DNA from: Acanthopleuribacter pedis
GTDB taxonomy: Bacteria; Acidobacteriota; Holophagae; Acanthopleuribacterales; Acanthopleuribacteraceae
Length of the DNA: 64,000 nt
Direction of reading: 5' to 3'
NCBI RefSeq assembly: GCF_017377855.1
Contig: NZ_JAFREP010000010.1
Coordinates: forward strand, 186,001 to 250,000
Positions 34,027 through 41,856 of the stretch are shown piece after piece. Numbering within the stretch: the stretch's first letter is position 1; each line of letters opens with the position of its first letter. Below the pieces are notes generated by a model. The model was not told the origin of the DNA and made no database searches. It was given only the letters and a program-made list of their open reading frames with translations. Position numbers and translations under genes: made by a program.

Positions 34027-36798
34027 ATGTCATCCGCGCGGGCCAATGACCCTCGCCTAAATGTTGACCCGCTTTTTGGCGGGTTAATCTACACTATCGC
34101 CAGTGCTTTTCGCATGCTTGCCCAACACAAAAAGGGGCGCGCCACCCATACCGTCGGTGTCACCGCGCGCGGTACCTTCACCGTTAGCGGCGACAACCTG
34201 CCCGCCCACGCGGTGTTTACCCCGGGACGGACCTTCCCCGTCGTGGTGCGCCATGCCTCGATCAAAGGTTTTGACGACGATGCGATTCGCGACGGTCGCG
34301 GCCTGTCCCTGCGCCTGTTCGAAGGCGATGCCGACAGCGAAGATCTCGATCTCCAACCCACGGTCCTCGATGTACTTTCCAGCACCGGTTCCCGCTTCTT
34401 TATGAACAACGCGGTGGATTTCGGCCGCTGGGTCGCCGGCGATATGGAAACCCGCGCCGCGCTGGTGGCCGAATTTCCCAAGATCCTGCCAATCTTCCAC
34501 AAAATCGTCAAAAACCCCGATTCCTTCACCAAGGTTTACTACTACTCCGAAACCACCACCCGGTTCATCGACCATGACGGCAAGCGCTACCACATGCGCT
34601 ACCGCTTCCGCAACGCCGACGGCTCCTGCGACAGCGGCGAAATTCCCATTGAGGAAATCACCCTGCCCAAGGATTATGTGGATCGCCCCACAAGCGATAC
34701 CCGCCCCAAGGATTACCTGCGCGCCGAATTCACAGAGCAAGTCACCAACGGCGGGGTTAGCTACCTGATGGAAGTCCAGCTCAAACCCGAAAGCGAGGAC
34801 GAAATTTACAACGAAATCGCCCGCGATTGCACGGTTGATTGGACCGAGGCGGAAGCGCCGTTCCTCGAAGTCGGCACCATCAGCCTCAACCAAATGCTTT
34901 CACCCGCCGAGGACGCATCGATCGCCTTTAATGTCGGCAACGCCCCCGAGGCGCTTGGCCTGATCCTCGCCCGCACCCCGTTTGAAACAGCCTCGATAAA
35001 CCACCTGCGTTCGCTTGTTTACGACTTCTCCGCCGCTGTTCGCCAGGGGCGTCCGTTGCCCGCGGGTTTGGCCAACCTCAACAACGCCGTCACCGGGATG
35101 GTGTTCCACCTGGACCAAACCCCGCTCCGCGATACCCTGATCGAAATTTGGCGCGCCGATCCGGTGACCCCACGCCTGATGGCCACGACCCGCACCAACC
35201 AAAGCGGTCGCTTCAAACACGCCGTGAACTTTAGCGATCCAATGTGGTCTGATCGCCCGCCGATCTTTATCAAAGTGATCCGCAACGATACCAGTGACCA
35301 TCCCGCCGCGGTCCACCAGCAGCCGGCCCCGCCCAACTACGATTTTGGGTTTGTCGCCTTCCCCTATTGGGAATATCAGGTAAATAGCACCCTGCCGCAA
35401 ATTTTGCGCAATGACCTGATCGCTTCACCCCAGCCGTTTGTCCCCGCCCAATTAAACGCTTTAATGATGGCTTCCGCCAAATTGGCGCTGATCCAGGCAG
35501 ACCACGCCGAGGACACACCCGTCCCACAAGTGCAACAGGATTACGACAGCGCCCTAGGTAAAAACTTAACGGAACGTCTCGAGGAAGAAACCCCGGGCGG
35601 TTCCCGCGGCGATCACTTCTTCGCCTACGCGGTTCTCAACGGGTTTAACCCGGCTTTTTTCAGCCGCGACGGCGATGGTTTGCTCCACGTGCGTTACAAC
35701 TTCGACGATTACGAATTCGACGGAAAACGCACCGCACCCAACGTGCACTTGACCATGGAAGCCCGACCGGACGGCCTGGTCCCACTCAGCATTGAATACC
35801 GGCTACGCCACAAAGAAGCAATTCAACCCGAGGCACTTTCGTTTGCCCCGGCGGTGCTTTCCAAACCTGGCGACGACCATTGGGAAACAGCCAAGGCCTA
35901 TTTCCGCATCGCCGAATTTATTCAAGGCCAGGCACTGGGGCACTTGGGTCGCGGGCACTTGAACGTGGGTCAGTACGCGATTGCCTTCTACCGAAATATC
36001 CAACACAGCCCTATCTACACCTTACTGCACCCCCACCTCAAAGGGGTTACCGCGATTAACGACAAAGGCAACGGCATAATTTTCGGCAAAACCGGCATCC
36101 TGGCCCAACAGTCACCCCTGGTCGCGGATTCGGTGATCAAGTACATGGAAGACGACCTGGGCGCCTGTAACTGGAAGGGTTGGAAACCACGGGCGTCCTT
36201 GGGTAAGTTCCACCGCTACGGTGCGGTCGGCGAACTCTGGTGGGACCTTTTGGACGACTACGTGGCGGACTTTTTTGCCGAAAATGCCTCGGCGATTGCC
36301 GCCAACTGGGACGAGATCTACCACTTCTCGCAAAACTTGGTGGCGCGCGGCGTGGCCTACCGCGCGACGCCGCTCCCGGACGGCGAGTCCTGGTACGACG
36401 ACGGCGAGATCAGCGACCCTGGCGACAACGGCAAAGCGCTGAGCCAGGTCACCAACACAGCGGCCAATCCCACGGAAGCCGATTGGGACAACCTCAAACA
36501 GCTCTGCGTGTATGTCATCTTCCACGCCACGCTCTGGCATTGCTGGCGCAACGACAACCAGGTCAACTTCGGCGGCGAGATCGACTATGCGCGGCTGGCC
36601 CTGCACTACGACGGCATCGATGCGTCACGGCAACTGTTGGTCACCCACAGCTTGGTTTCGGTGCGCCACGGGTTCGTCACCCGCAATGAGGACGGCGACA
36701 TCCCCGCGCGTTTGATCCGCATGCTGGAAGACGAGGCGGAAGCCTTCCAAGCGGTGAATTACAGCATCGACGCCTTCCGGTCGCGAATCAATATTTAA
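34027..36798 (+). CDS. Catalase-related allene oxide synthase-lipoxygenase fusion
   Basis: A 923-residue bifunctional oxylipin enzyme; AGGAGG lies 7 bases before the ATG. Residues 10-345 match the catalase-like allene oxide synthase of corals: PLFGGL, then RATHTVG with distal haem His41, FTPGRTFPVVVRHAS, Asn127 in FFMNNAVDF, YYYSETTTRF, and proximal haem Tyr332 in RSLVY (RxxxY). Residues 350-440 are a beta-sandwich-like insert (GMVFHLDQTPLRDTLIEIW) in place of a clear PLAT domain. Residues 450-923 are a lipoxygenase with iron ligands His639 and His644 (HLGRGH), His838 and Asn842 (HCWRN), and C-terminal Ile923. The lipoxygenase would make a fatty-acid hydroperoxide, which the haem domain turns into an allene oxide or cleaves. 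There is no signal peptide. Substrate and product cannot be read from sequence. Confidence 0.92.
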   Translation: MSSARANDPRLNVDPLFGGLIYTIASAFRMLAQHKKGRATHTVGVTARGTFTVSGDNLPAHAVFTPGRTFPVVVRHASIKGFDDDAIRDGRGLSLRLFEGDADSEDLDLQPTVLDVLSSTGSRFFMNNAVDFGRWVAGDMETRAALVAEFPKILPIFHKIVKNPDSFTKVYYYSETTTRFIDHDGKRYHMRYRFRNADGSCDSGEIPIEEITLPKDYVDRPTSDTRPKDYLRAEFTEQVTNGGVSYLMEVQLKPESEDEIYNEIARDCTVDWTEAEAPFLEVGTISLNQMLSPAEDASIAFNVGNAPEALGLILARTPFETASINHLRSLVYDFSAAVRQGRPLPAGLANLNNAVTGMVFHLDQTPLRDTLIEIWRADPVTPRLMATTRTNQSGRFKHAVNFSDPMWSDRPPIFIKVIRNDTSDHPAAVHQQPAPPNYDFGFVAFPYWEYQVNSTLPQILRNDLIASPQPFVPAQLNALMMASAKLALIQADHAEDTPVPQVQQDYDSALGKNLTERLEEETPGGSRGDHFFAYAVLNGFNPAFFSRDGDGLLHVRYNFDDYEFDGKRTAPNVHLTMEARPDGLVPLSIEYRLRHKEAIQPEALSFAPAVLSKPGDDHWETAKAYFRIAEFIQGQALGHLGRGHLNVGQYAIAFYRNIQHSPIYTLLHPHLKGVTAINDKGNGIIFGKTGILAQQSPLVADSVIKYMEDDLGACNWKGWKPRASLGKFHRYGAVGELWWDLLDDYVADFFAENASAIAANWDEIYHFSQNLVARGVAYRATPLPDGESWYDDGEISDPGDNGKALSQVTNTAANPTEADWDNLKQLCVYVIFHATLWHCWRNDNQVNFGGEIDYARLALHYDGIDASRQLLVTHSLVSVRHGFVTRNEDGDIPARLIRMLEDEAEAFQAVNYSIDAFRSRINI

Positions 36799-36811
36799 GG
36801 AGCTTTCTTCG

Positions 36812-36845
36812 CCGCGGTGTTGGGATCCCTATTCCGACACCGCGG
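36812..36845. terminator. Hairpin after the AOS-LOX gene
   Basis: CCGCGGTGT and ACACCGCGG form a 9-bp perfect stem with a 16-base loop, 13 bp past the stop codon and between convergent genes. No T-tract follows, so its activity as a terminator is uncertain. Confidence 0.5.
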
Positions 36846-36885
36846 TCCTCAGATTGGGGTTCATCCTCCGCGGTTGCGCAGCATG

Positions 36886-38352
36886 TCACAACAGCGGGAA
36901 CGCAAACCAAAAGGTGGAGCCCGGTGCTTTGTCCGGGTCGGCTTCTACGCCGATGCGGCCCTGGTGGCGTTCGACAATAGCCCGCGCGATACTCAGCCCC
37001 AAACCCGCGCCCTCCTCGCGGGAACGGCCGTCTTCCAATTGCGCAAACTTTTCAAACAGGCGTGCTTGATCTTTTTTGCGCACACCCGGTCCCCGATCAC
37101 AGATGGAAACGCGGGCGAATCCCTCCCACCGACGGGTTTCCACCACGATGGGTTCGTCCTCCGGGGTGAACTTCAGCGCATTGGTCACAAGCATCACCAG
37201 CACCTGGCGCACCGCGTCGGGATCGGCCAGCACCATCAAGCCGCTCTCGAAAACCCCGCGCTTGATGACGCGTCCCGCCTTTTCCGCAACGGCACAACAC
37301 TGGGCCAAACCCTCCATCACCAACTTGTCGGCGGCAATGCGATGCCGCGAAAACTTCTGCGCGCCGCTTTCGATGCGTTTGAGATCCAACAACCGGTGAA
37401 TCAGGTTCAAACCCCGATTGGCACTTTCCAAGCCCAAACCCACCCAATGGGCGCTCTCCTCGCTAAGCCCTTCTTCCCGCGCCATTTCCAAAACCCCGAC
37501 GATCCCGGAAATCGGCGCACGCAACTCGTTACAGGCAATGGCCAAAAATTCCTCTTTGACCCGTTCGATGGTTTTGGCGCGGGTACAATCGCGCACCACC
37601 ATCAGCACTTGATCCACGCTCATCGGCGCAAAACGCGCCTCGTAGTAATGCGCCGCCGAACCAATCCAACGCTCAAAGGTCAAGGTGTGAATGCTGCCTT
37701 CCGCCAAACAGAGCTTGAGCGTGTCCCCGATAAATTCCAACTCGGGGACAACCGTATCAATCACCAGGCCGGTAAGATCCGCTTGGTCCGGTCCGCCCGC
37801 GTGGGCCAACACTTCTCCGTCCATACGCAACACGAAGACTTGGTCCGGCAAAACCTTCAAGATGCCGCGCAAACGCGCTTCGCTCAAGCTGAGTTCCGCC
37901 TCTTTCTGTTGCAACGCTTCGTGCGCAAGCATTAATTCCCGCGACTTCTGCATCACCTCGCGGTGTTCCTCGGTCCCCGCGCGATAAGGCCCGATATACA
38001 ACAAGCGGCGCCTTCCCAGCCGCGTGGCCGTCGCCTGTAACAACCATTCGTTGGCGCGGTCGTGCCCATCCGTCGCCACAAAAGCGCCGGACTGACAGGT
38101 GGCGCCTTCCGCACCGTTCCAAAATGCGGCGGCATCGGTTAAAAAATATTCGAGGTAGGGTAACAACTGGATCAGGTCGGCGGTCGTGCCGGGCGAGGGT
38201 TGTAGGTGGCGCGCGCACCAAGCCGGGGCCACATCGGCGTCCCACACCAAGGCATCTTGGTCGGTCACCTCGCAAACCCAGGTGTCGAACAACGCCATTT
38301 GTTGCTGCAGGACGATCATCCCCTGATTCTCGGAAGGCTCATCAACGCGCAT
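36886..38352 (-). CDS. Histidine-kinase-like protein lacking the phospho-histidine
   Basis: A 488-residue cytoplasmic protein. Order: N-terminal sensor-like region (1-125, with EYFLTDAAAFW and RRRLLYIGPY), coiled coil (about 130-160), PAS-like domain (165-260), H-box region and ATPase. The H-box reads AIACNELRAPISGIVG where functional kinases have SHELRTP, so the acceptor His is replaced by Asn275 (codon AAC). The ATPase is well preserved: VLVMLVTNALKFTPED, SICDRGPGV and GAGLGLSIARAI. The protein may bind ATP and sense, but cannot autophosphorylate at the usual site. It could pair with another kinase or act as an allosteric partner of the GTPase encoded 3 bp upstream. It is the last gene of a tight four-gene operon. 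Confidence 0.9.
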   Translation of the reverse strand: MRVDEPSENQGMIVLQQQMALFDTWVCEVTDQDALVWDADVAPAWCARHLQPSPGTTADLIQLLPYLEYFLTDAAAFWNGAEGATCQSGAFVATDGHDRANEWLLQATATRLGRRRLLYIGPYRAGTEEHREVMQKSRELMLAHEALQQKEAELSLSEARLRGILKVLPDQVFVLRMDGEVLAHAGGPDQADLTGLVIDTVVPELEFIGDTLKLCLAEGSIHTLTFERWIGSAAHYYEARFAPMSVDQVLMVVRDCTRAKTIERVKEEFLAIACNELRAPISGIVGVLEMAREEGLSEESAHWVGLGLESANRGLNLIHRLLDLKRIESGAQKFSRHRIAADKLVMEGLAQCCAVAEKAGRVIKRGVFESGLMVLADPDAVRQVLVMLVTNALKFTPEDEPIVVETRRWEGFARVSICDRGPGVRKKDQARLFEKFAQLEDGRSREEGAGLGLSIARAIVERHQGRIGVEADPDKAPGSTFWFAFPLL

Positions 38353-38355
38353 GGG

Positions 38356-38850
38356 TCACCTCACCATCATCTCGGCCAACGCGCCAAAGGCCTCGGCAAC
38401 CTGTTCGCCCGTTTTGGCGCTGGTTCTTTTGACGTGCCAACCGGCGGCGCGGAGTTCTTCCACGCGCGACGCCTCGAGCAGCCATTCATCTTGTAAATCA
38501 CATTTGTTGAGCAGCAACAAGCGCGGCAGCGCCCCCATTTCGCGTTGGACCAGGGCGTCGAGTTCCAACACCACATTCAAGGTCGCGGGACGCGTGCCGT
38601 CGACTACAAATAGAAACCCGGAACTGCCGCGTAAATTGGCGAGGCGAACCTTTTGCAAGTCGTCCTGACCATTGAGGTCCCAAATCACCAGGGTGGTCTC
38701 CCCTTTCTCAGTCGTCACCCGCCGCTTGTCGATTTTCACCCCGATGGTGGTCAGGTATTTTTCCCCAAAAATGCCGTGGACAAATTGGGCGATCAGGCTC
38801 GTTTTCCCGACAGAAAAGCTCCCCAATAAACATACTTTCTTTTGAAGCAT
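38356..38850 (-). CDS. Ras/Rab-like small GTPase
   Basis: A 164-residue single-domain G protein. G1 is GSFSVGKTS with Lys16, G2 is around YLTTIGVKI (a switch I Thr is present), G3 is WDLNGQDD (DxxGQ, with Gln at the catalytic position), G4 is NKCD and G5 is TSAKTG. This matches the Rab/Ras branch of small GTPases, as found in some bacteria, and not the translation GTPases. No lipidation motif is seen. Spacing is 7 bp from the OmpA-type gene upstream and 3 bp to the pseudokinase downstream, so the products probably act together. No separate exchange or activating protein is evident in the operon, unless a partner plays that part. Confidence 0.93.
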   Translation of the reverse strand: MLQKKVCLLGSFSVGKTSLIAQFVHGIFGEKYLTTIGVKIDKRRVTTEKGETTLVIWDLNGQDDLQKVRLANLRGSSGFLFVVDGTRPATLNVVLELDALVQREMGALPRLLLLNKCDLQDEWLLEASRVEELRAAGWHVKRTSAKTGEQVAEAFGALAEMMVR

Positions 38851-38857
38851 ACGGCCC

Positions 38858-40552
38858 TCAAGGTTGTTGGAACTGAATGGCTAACAGGATACGACGGTCT
38901 CGGTCCCCGCCGGCGACCGCATTGATGAACCCTTTTACCCGGAAAACATCCGGGGGAATGCCGCGCGTTACAAAAGCGGCGCGCACCGACTCAGCCCGTC
39001 GCAACGCCAGTTCTTGGTTGTGCGTTCGGCTGCCCGAAGCATCTGTAAATCCTTGGATTTCGACCACAAGTATCTCATTTTGCGCGCGGGAGATGCTATT
39101 CAATTCCGCAACCTTTGCGGCCACCATCGCGATCTCGGCCGTTTGTTCCTCGGATAATTCGGCTTGATCCACCTCAAAGCGGAGTTCCCAAGCGGTGAGC
39201 TCCGCGACCAACAACTCGCTCCGGGTTTTCAAGACCACCACGTCGCGTGCGTCAACGGCGGTCACACCCGCCAGCAGCGGGGCGCCCGCTTCGAAACGCG
39301 CCAGCCACGCGGCATCCGCGCCGCCGGCCGCGCTCAAGCGGCCCTGTCGGTTGAGGGTTAAACGAACCGACAACGGCGGCGCCAAACTCCGCCGCGCCCG
39401 TTTCAGCACCAGGCTCGGATGCAGCGCGATATACGGGGTGAGTTCCGCCTCCAACCATTGGTATCGGTCGGCAAGCGGCCCGAGCACCACGCCCGGGGGC
39501 GATGCCAACGGATCGCGAAAGCCCTCCAACTTCAGGTAATTGCCGCGGTCGCGAACCGCCACGATGTGGTACCCGGGCGTGGCGTCCAATACACCTTGGA
39601 TCACGGCCAAGCGATGCCGCGTTTGAAAGCTGTAAAACCCAAACCAGCTCACCAAAAACAAAGGCACCAAACCCAAGGCCAACGCATACCAAGGCCCGCT
39701 TCCCTCTTCACCCACCTGGCGTTCGTAACGCATGGCCCCCAACAGGAACTGACCGACCGTGGCGAAATCTTCTGATTCACCGCGGTAATCCTGCAAAACG
39801 GGCTCAAATTCGAAATGAACCTGTTCCAAGGTATCGCGCAGCACCGCGTGCAGTTCCGCGGGCGGATTGCCGCGGATGACCGCGGCCAGATAAGCCTTGG
39901 GTCCCTGCTCAATCCAGACCTTGAGGCCACCCACTTCCAGGGCGCCGAGCGGTGTTTCCTCAGCAATATCAAATGAATCGCGCACAAAATCCTGAATCGC
40001 GGTAAGCATCGCCGACACCAGTTCTTTGTCCTTGGCGACCTCGGTCGCGCGTGTTTCATGACCCAACAACAGCCCGGACTCCCGATGAATCAGCAACACC
40101 TGGTCCACCCGGTACACGAAGGTTTGCGCCAACACAATCTCGGCAAAGGTGCGGCCGGTGCGCCAGGCGATCCAGCGCCACTTCAGACTTTTGAACGAAA
40201 TCCGCGTTTCCAAGGCGCCGTTCACGGTTTGGATCAATTGCGACCATGCCTCCCAGACCGCCTTGCGCACCGTGCGGCCGATCACGGGGTACAGAATTTC
40301 GGCCATCAGGCGCGGGTTGCGCCGAATGGTGGTTTGGATGACTTCCTCAAGAATCGGCGCCAGCGCTTGGCCGAGCCGAGACTCGGCGCCGGCGCTTTGT
40401 TTGACGGCAAGCGGCAGGGCTTTCCGCAAATGGGCGGCTAGCCGCGCCGGCTCGCTCAGATCGGCGTCCAGTTCGGTCAGACGCGCCTGCTCGGGGCTCA
40501 GCAACAGGCGCCTCAGCCGCTCAAGCGCCTCCTTTTCCTCGGCATCACCCAT
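38858..40552 (-). CDS. Transmembrane protein with OmpA-type peptidoglycan-binding domain
   Basis: A 564-residue protein with a single central membrane helix (about 283-306, WYALALGLVPLFLVSWFGFY). The N-terminal 280 residues are probably cytoplasmic. They begin with a helical region (about 1-110) and continue with a mixed domain (about 140-270) containing VYRVDQVLLIHRESGLLLGH and DFVRDSFDIAEE, which recalls roadblock/longin-like folds. After the helix comes a BON-like or linker region (about 310-440) and an OmpA-like domain (445-564) with ILVVEIQGFTDASGSRTHNQ and ALRRAESVRAAFV, the usual peptidoglycan-binding residues. Placed before a Ras-like GTPase gene, it could couple cytoplasmic GTPase state to the cell wall. 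This is inference. Confidence 0.85.
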   Translation of the reverse strand: MGDAEEKEALERLRRLLLSPEQARLTELDADLSEPARLAAHLRKALPLAVKQSAGAESRLGQALAPILEEVIQTTIRRNPRLMAEILYPVIGRTVRKAVWEAWSQLIQTVNGALETRISFKSLKWRWIAWRTGRTFAEIVLAQTFVYRVDQVLLIHRESGLLLGHETRATEVAKDKELVSAMLTAIQDFVRDSFDIAEETPLGALEVGGLKVWIEQGPKAYLAAVIRGNPPAELHAVLRDTLEQVHFEFEPVLQDYRGESEDFATVGQFLLGAMRYERQVGEEGSGPWYALALGLVPLFLVSWFGFYSFQTRHRLAVIQGVLDATPGYHIVAVRDRGNYLKLEGFRDPLASPPGVVLGPLADRYQWLEAELTPYIALHPSLVLKRARRSLAPPLSVRLTLNRQGRLSAAGGADAAWLARFEAGAPLLAGVTAVDARDVVVLKTRSELLVAELTAWELRFEVDQAELSEEQTAEIAMVAAKVAELNSISRAQNEILVVEIQGFTDASGSRTHNQELALRRAESVRAAFVTRGIPPDVFRVKGFINAVAGGDRDRRILLAIQFQQP

Positions 40553-40571
40553 GCTACCCGCCGATGCCGAA

Positions 40572-41135
40572 TTAGGATTCGGTCAGATTGGAGAGATCCA
40601 GTTCATTTTTGAGGCGCATGGACATCTCGCTAAACAAGCCGGCAAGCGCCAGACGGTCCGCCTTGGACGCCCCCAACCGACTCATCCGTTCTTCAACATC
40701 CTCACGCAGGGCATCCAAGCCTTTTTGCAAGGATTCCGAGAGTTGTTGTCCCTGGTGCAGTAAATTCTCGCGTAACTCGCCAACCTGCTCCTCGAACTGT
40801 TCTTCCAGGGCGTTGACCTTCTGGTCGACGGCCCGTTTCTGATCGGCGAGGCGTGTTTCCAAACGCTCGGTATCACCTTCCCTTTTGCTCTGCTCCTTAC
40901 GAAGCTTGCCGGACACTTCCTTGAGTTCGCCCTTAAAGAAGGTCTCGAGCATGTCGGTTTGGTTCTTGAGATCGTCGCGCATTTGCCGCAGTTCGGTCTG
41001 CACGGCACTCTCAAGTCCGCTAAAGCGGCGTTCAAATTCCTTGGTTTGGGCACCAAAGAGAATGTCCCGGATTTGGTCTAAGTTGCCACCGGGCACCATG
41101 TTCCCCTCGGCCGGCGGTTGATCCTGATCAGACAT
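40572..41135 (-). CDS. Coiled-coil protein, unknown function
   Basis: A 187-residue protein; I use the ATG ending at 41135 (MSDQDQPPAEGN), with GGGGTG just upstream. From about residue 20 to 150 it is a nearly continuous coiled coil rich in Glu, Lys, Gln and Leu (LRQMRDDLKNQTDMLETFF, DQKVNALEEQFEEQVGELRE). A short C-terminal helix (LAGLFSEMSMRLKNELDLS) may be a docking segment. There is no membrane helix. It is the first gene of the operon with the OmpA-type protein, GTPase and pseudokinase, 19 bp before the next gene. It could be a GTPase effector or a scaffold. Confidence 0.85.
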   Translation of the reverse strand: MSDQDQPPAEGNMVPGGNLDQIRDILFGAQTKEFERRFSGLESAVQTELRQMRDDLKNQTDMLETFFKGELKEVSGKLRKEQSKREGDTERLETRLADQKRAVDQKVNALEEQFEEQVGELRENLLHQGQQLSESLQKGLDALREDVEERMSRLGASKADRLALAGLFSEMSMRLKNELDLSNLTES

Positions 41136-41856
41136 GGAGCACCCCAAAAGTTGTAGTGGTTTGTTAAGCGTATCGCCCCCAAACCGAAAATCTTAAGCGC
41201 TCGTAAAATGCAGATCCGCCCCAAATCGTATTGGCCATATCGATGACCGGGAAGCCAGGATGAAACCGCATACCGGGAAAGGCGCCCTACTACAAAACGA
41301 AAGCACATGGGATCGATAAGAGGCGGTCCCGGCAACCACTCCCGCCGCGTTTTGCGGATAGACCCACACGCTGTTTAGCGGATCGCGAGGTGCAGGATTT
41401 CCCTTGTACGGGGGAACACGCATGCGGATAAGCCCGTCACTCCGTTTCTTGAACACCACATGCTCATCAACCTCACCCTACAACCTATATAAATGCATAC
41501 ATTTACGCATGCCTGTCACCACATTGCCCAATACAACCAAGCACTCCAACAAGGCGCTACTCAGCTTGATCCTGCACAGGTGCATCAACGCTTCCCATCC
41601 ATCCAAGGCGCTACCTCCGCGTGGACCGGCTCCCTGCCTACCGCCCATCCTCTAACCATCCGAAGATCCTGAGAAATAACGGATACCAAGCCAACCCTTC
41701 GCTTTTAAGCCGACGATTTCTCAATAATTCCGCTTTGATGGAAACCGCGGACGGGGGCCGCTTTCGCCTTAACCACGATGCTGGTGGGTCGGCCCCCTTC
41801 GGTTGTTGTCCTCACCCAATTCGCCCGCGACGACGCATCCTCGCGGGCGAAAGGGG
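41136..41856. other. Intergenic region, no gene seen
   Basis: This 720-bp gap holds the promoter of the GTPase operon and the 3' side of the NRPS-like gene. Open frames are short or shadows. The hairpin TTCGCCCGCGA (41820-41830) with TCGCGGGCGAA (41841-41851) is 5 bp after the NRPS-like stop codon (minus strand) and may help end its transcript, though no T-tract follows. AAATG-CATA-CATTT near 41491 is a small palindrome. Confidence 0.5.
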
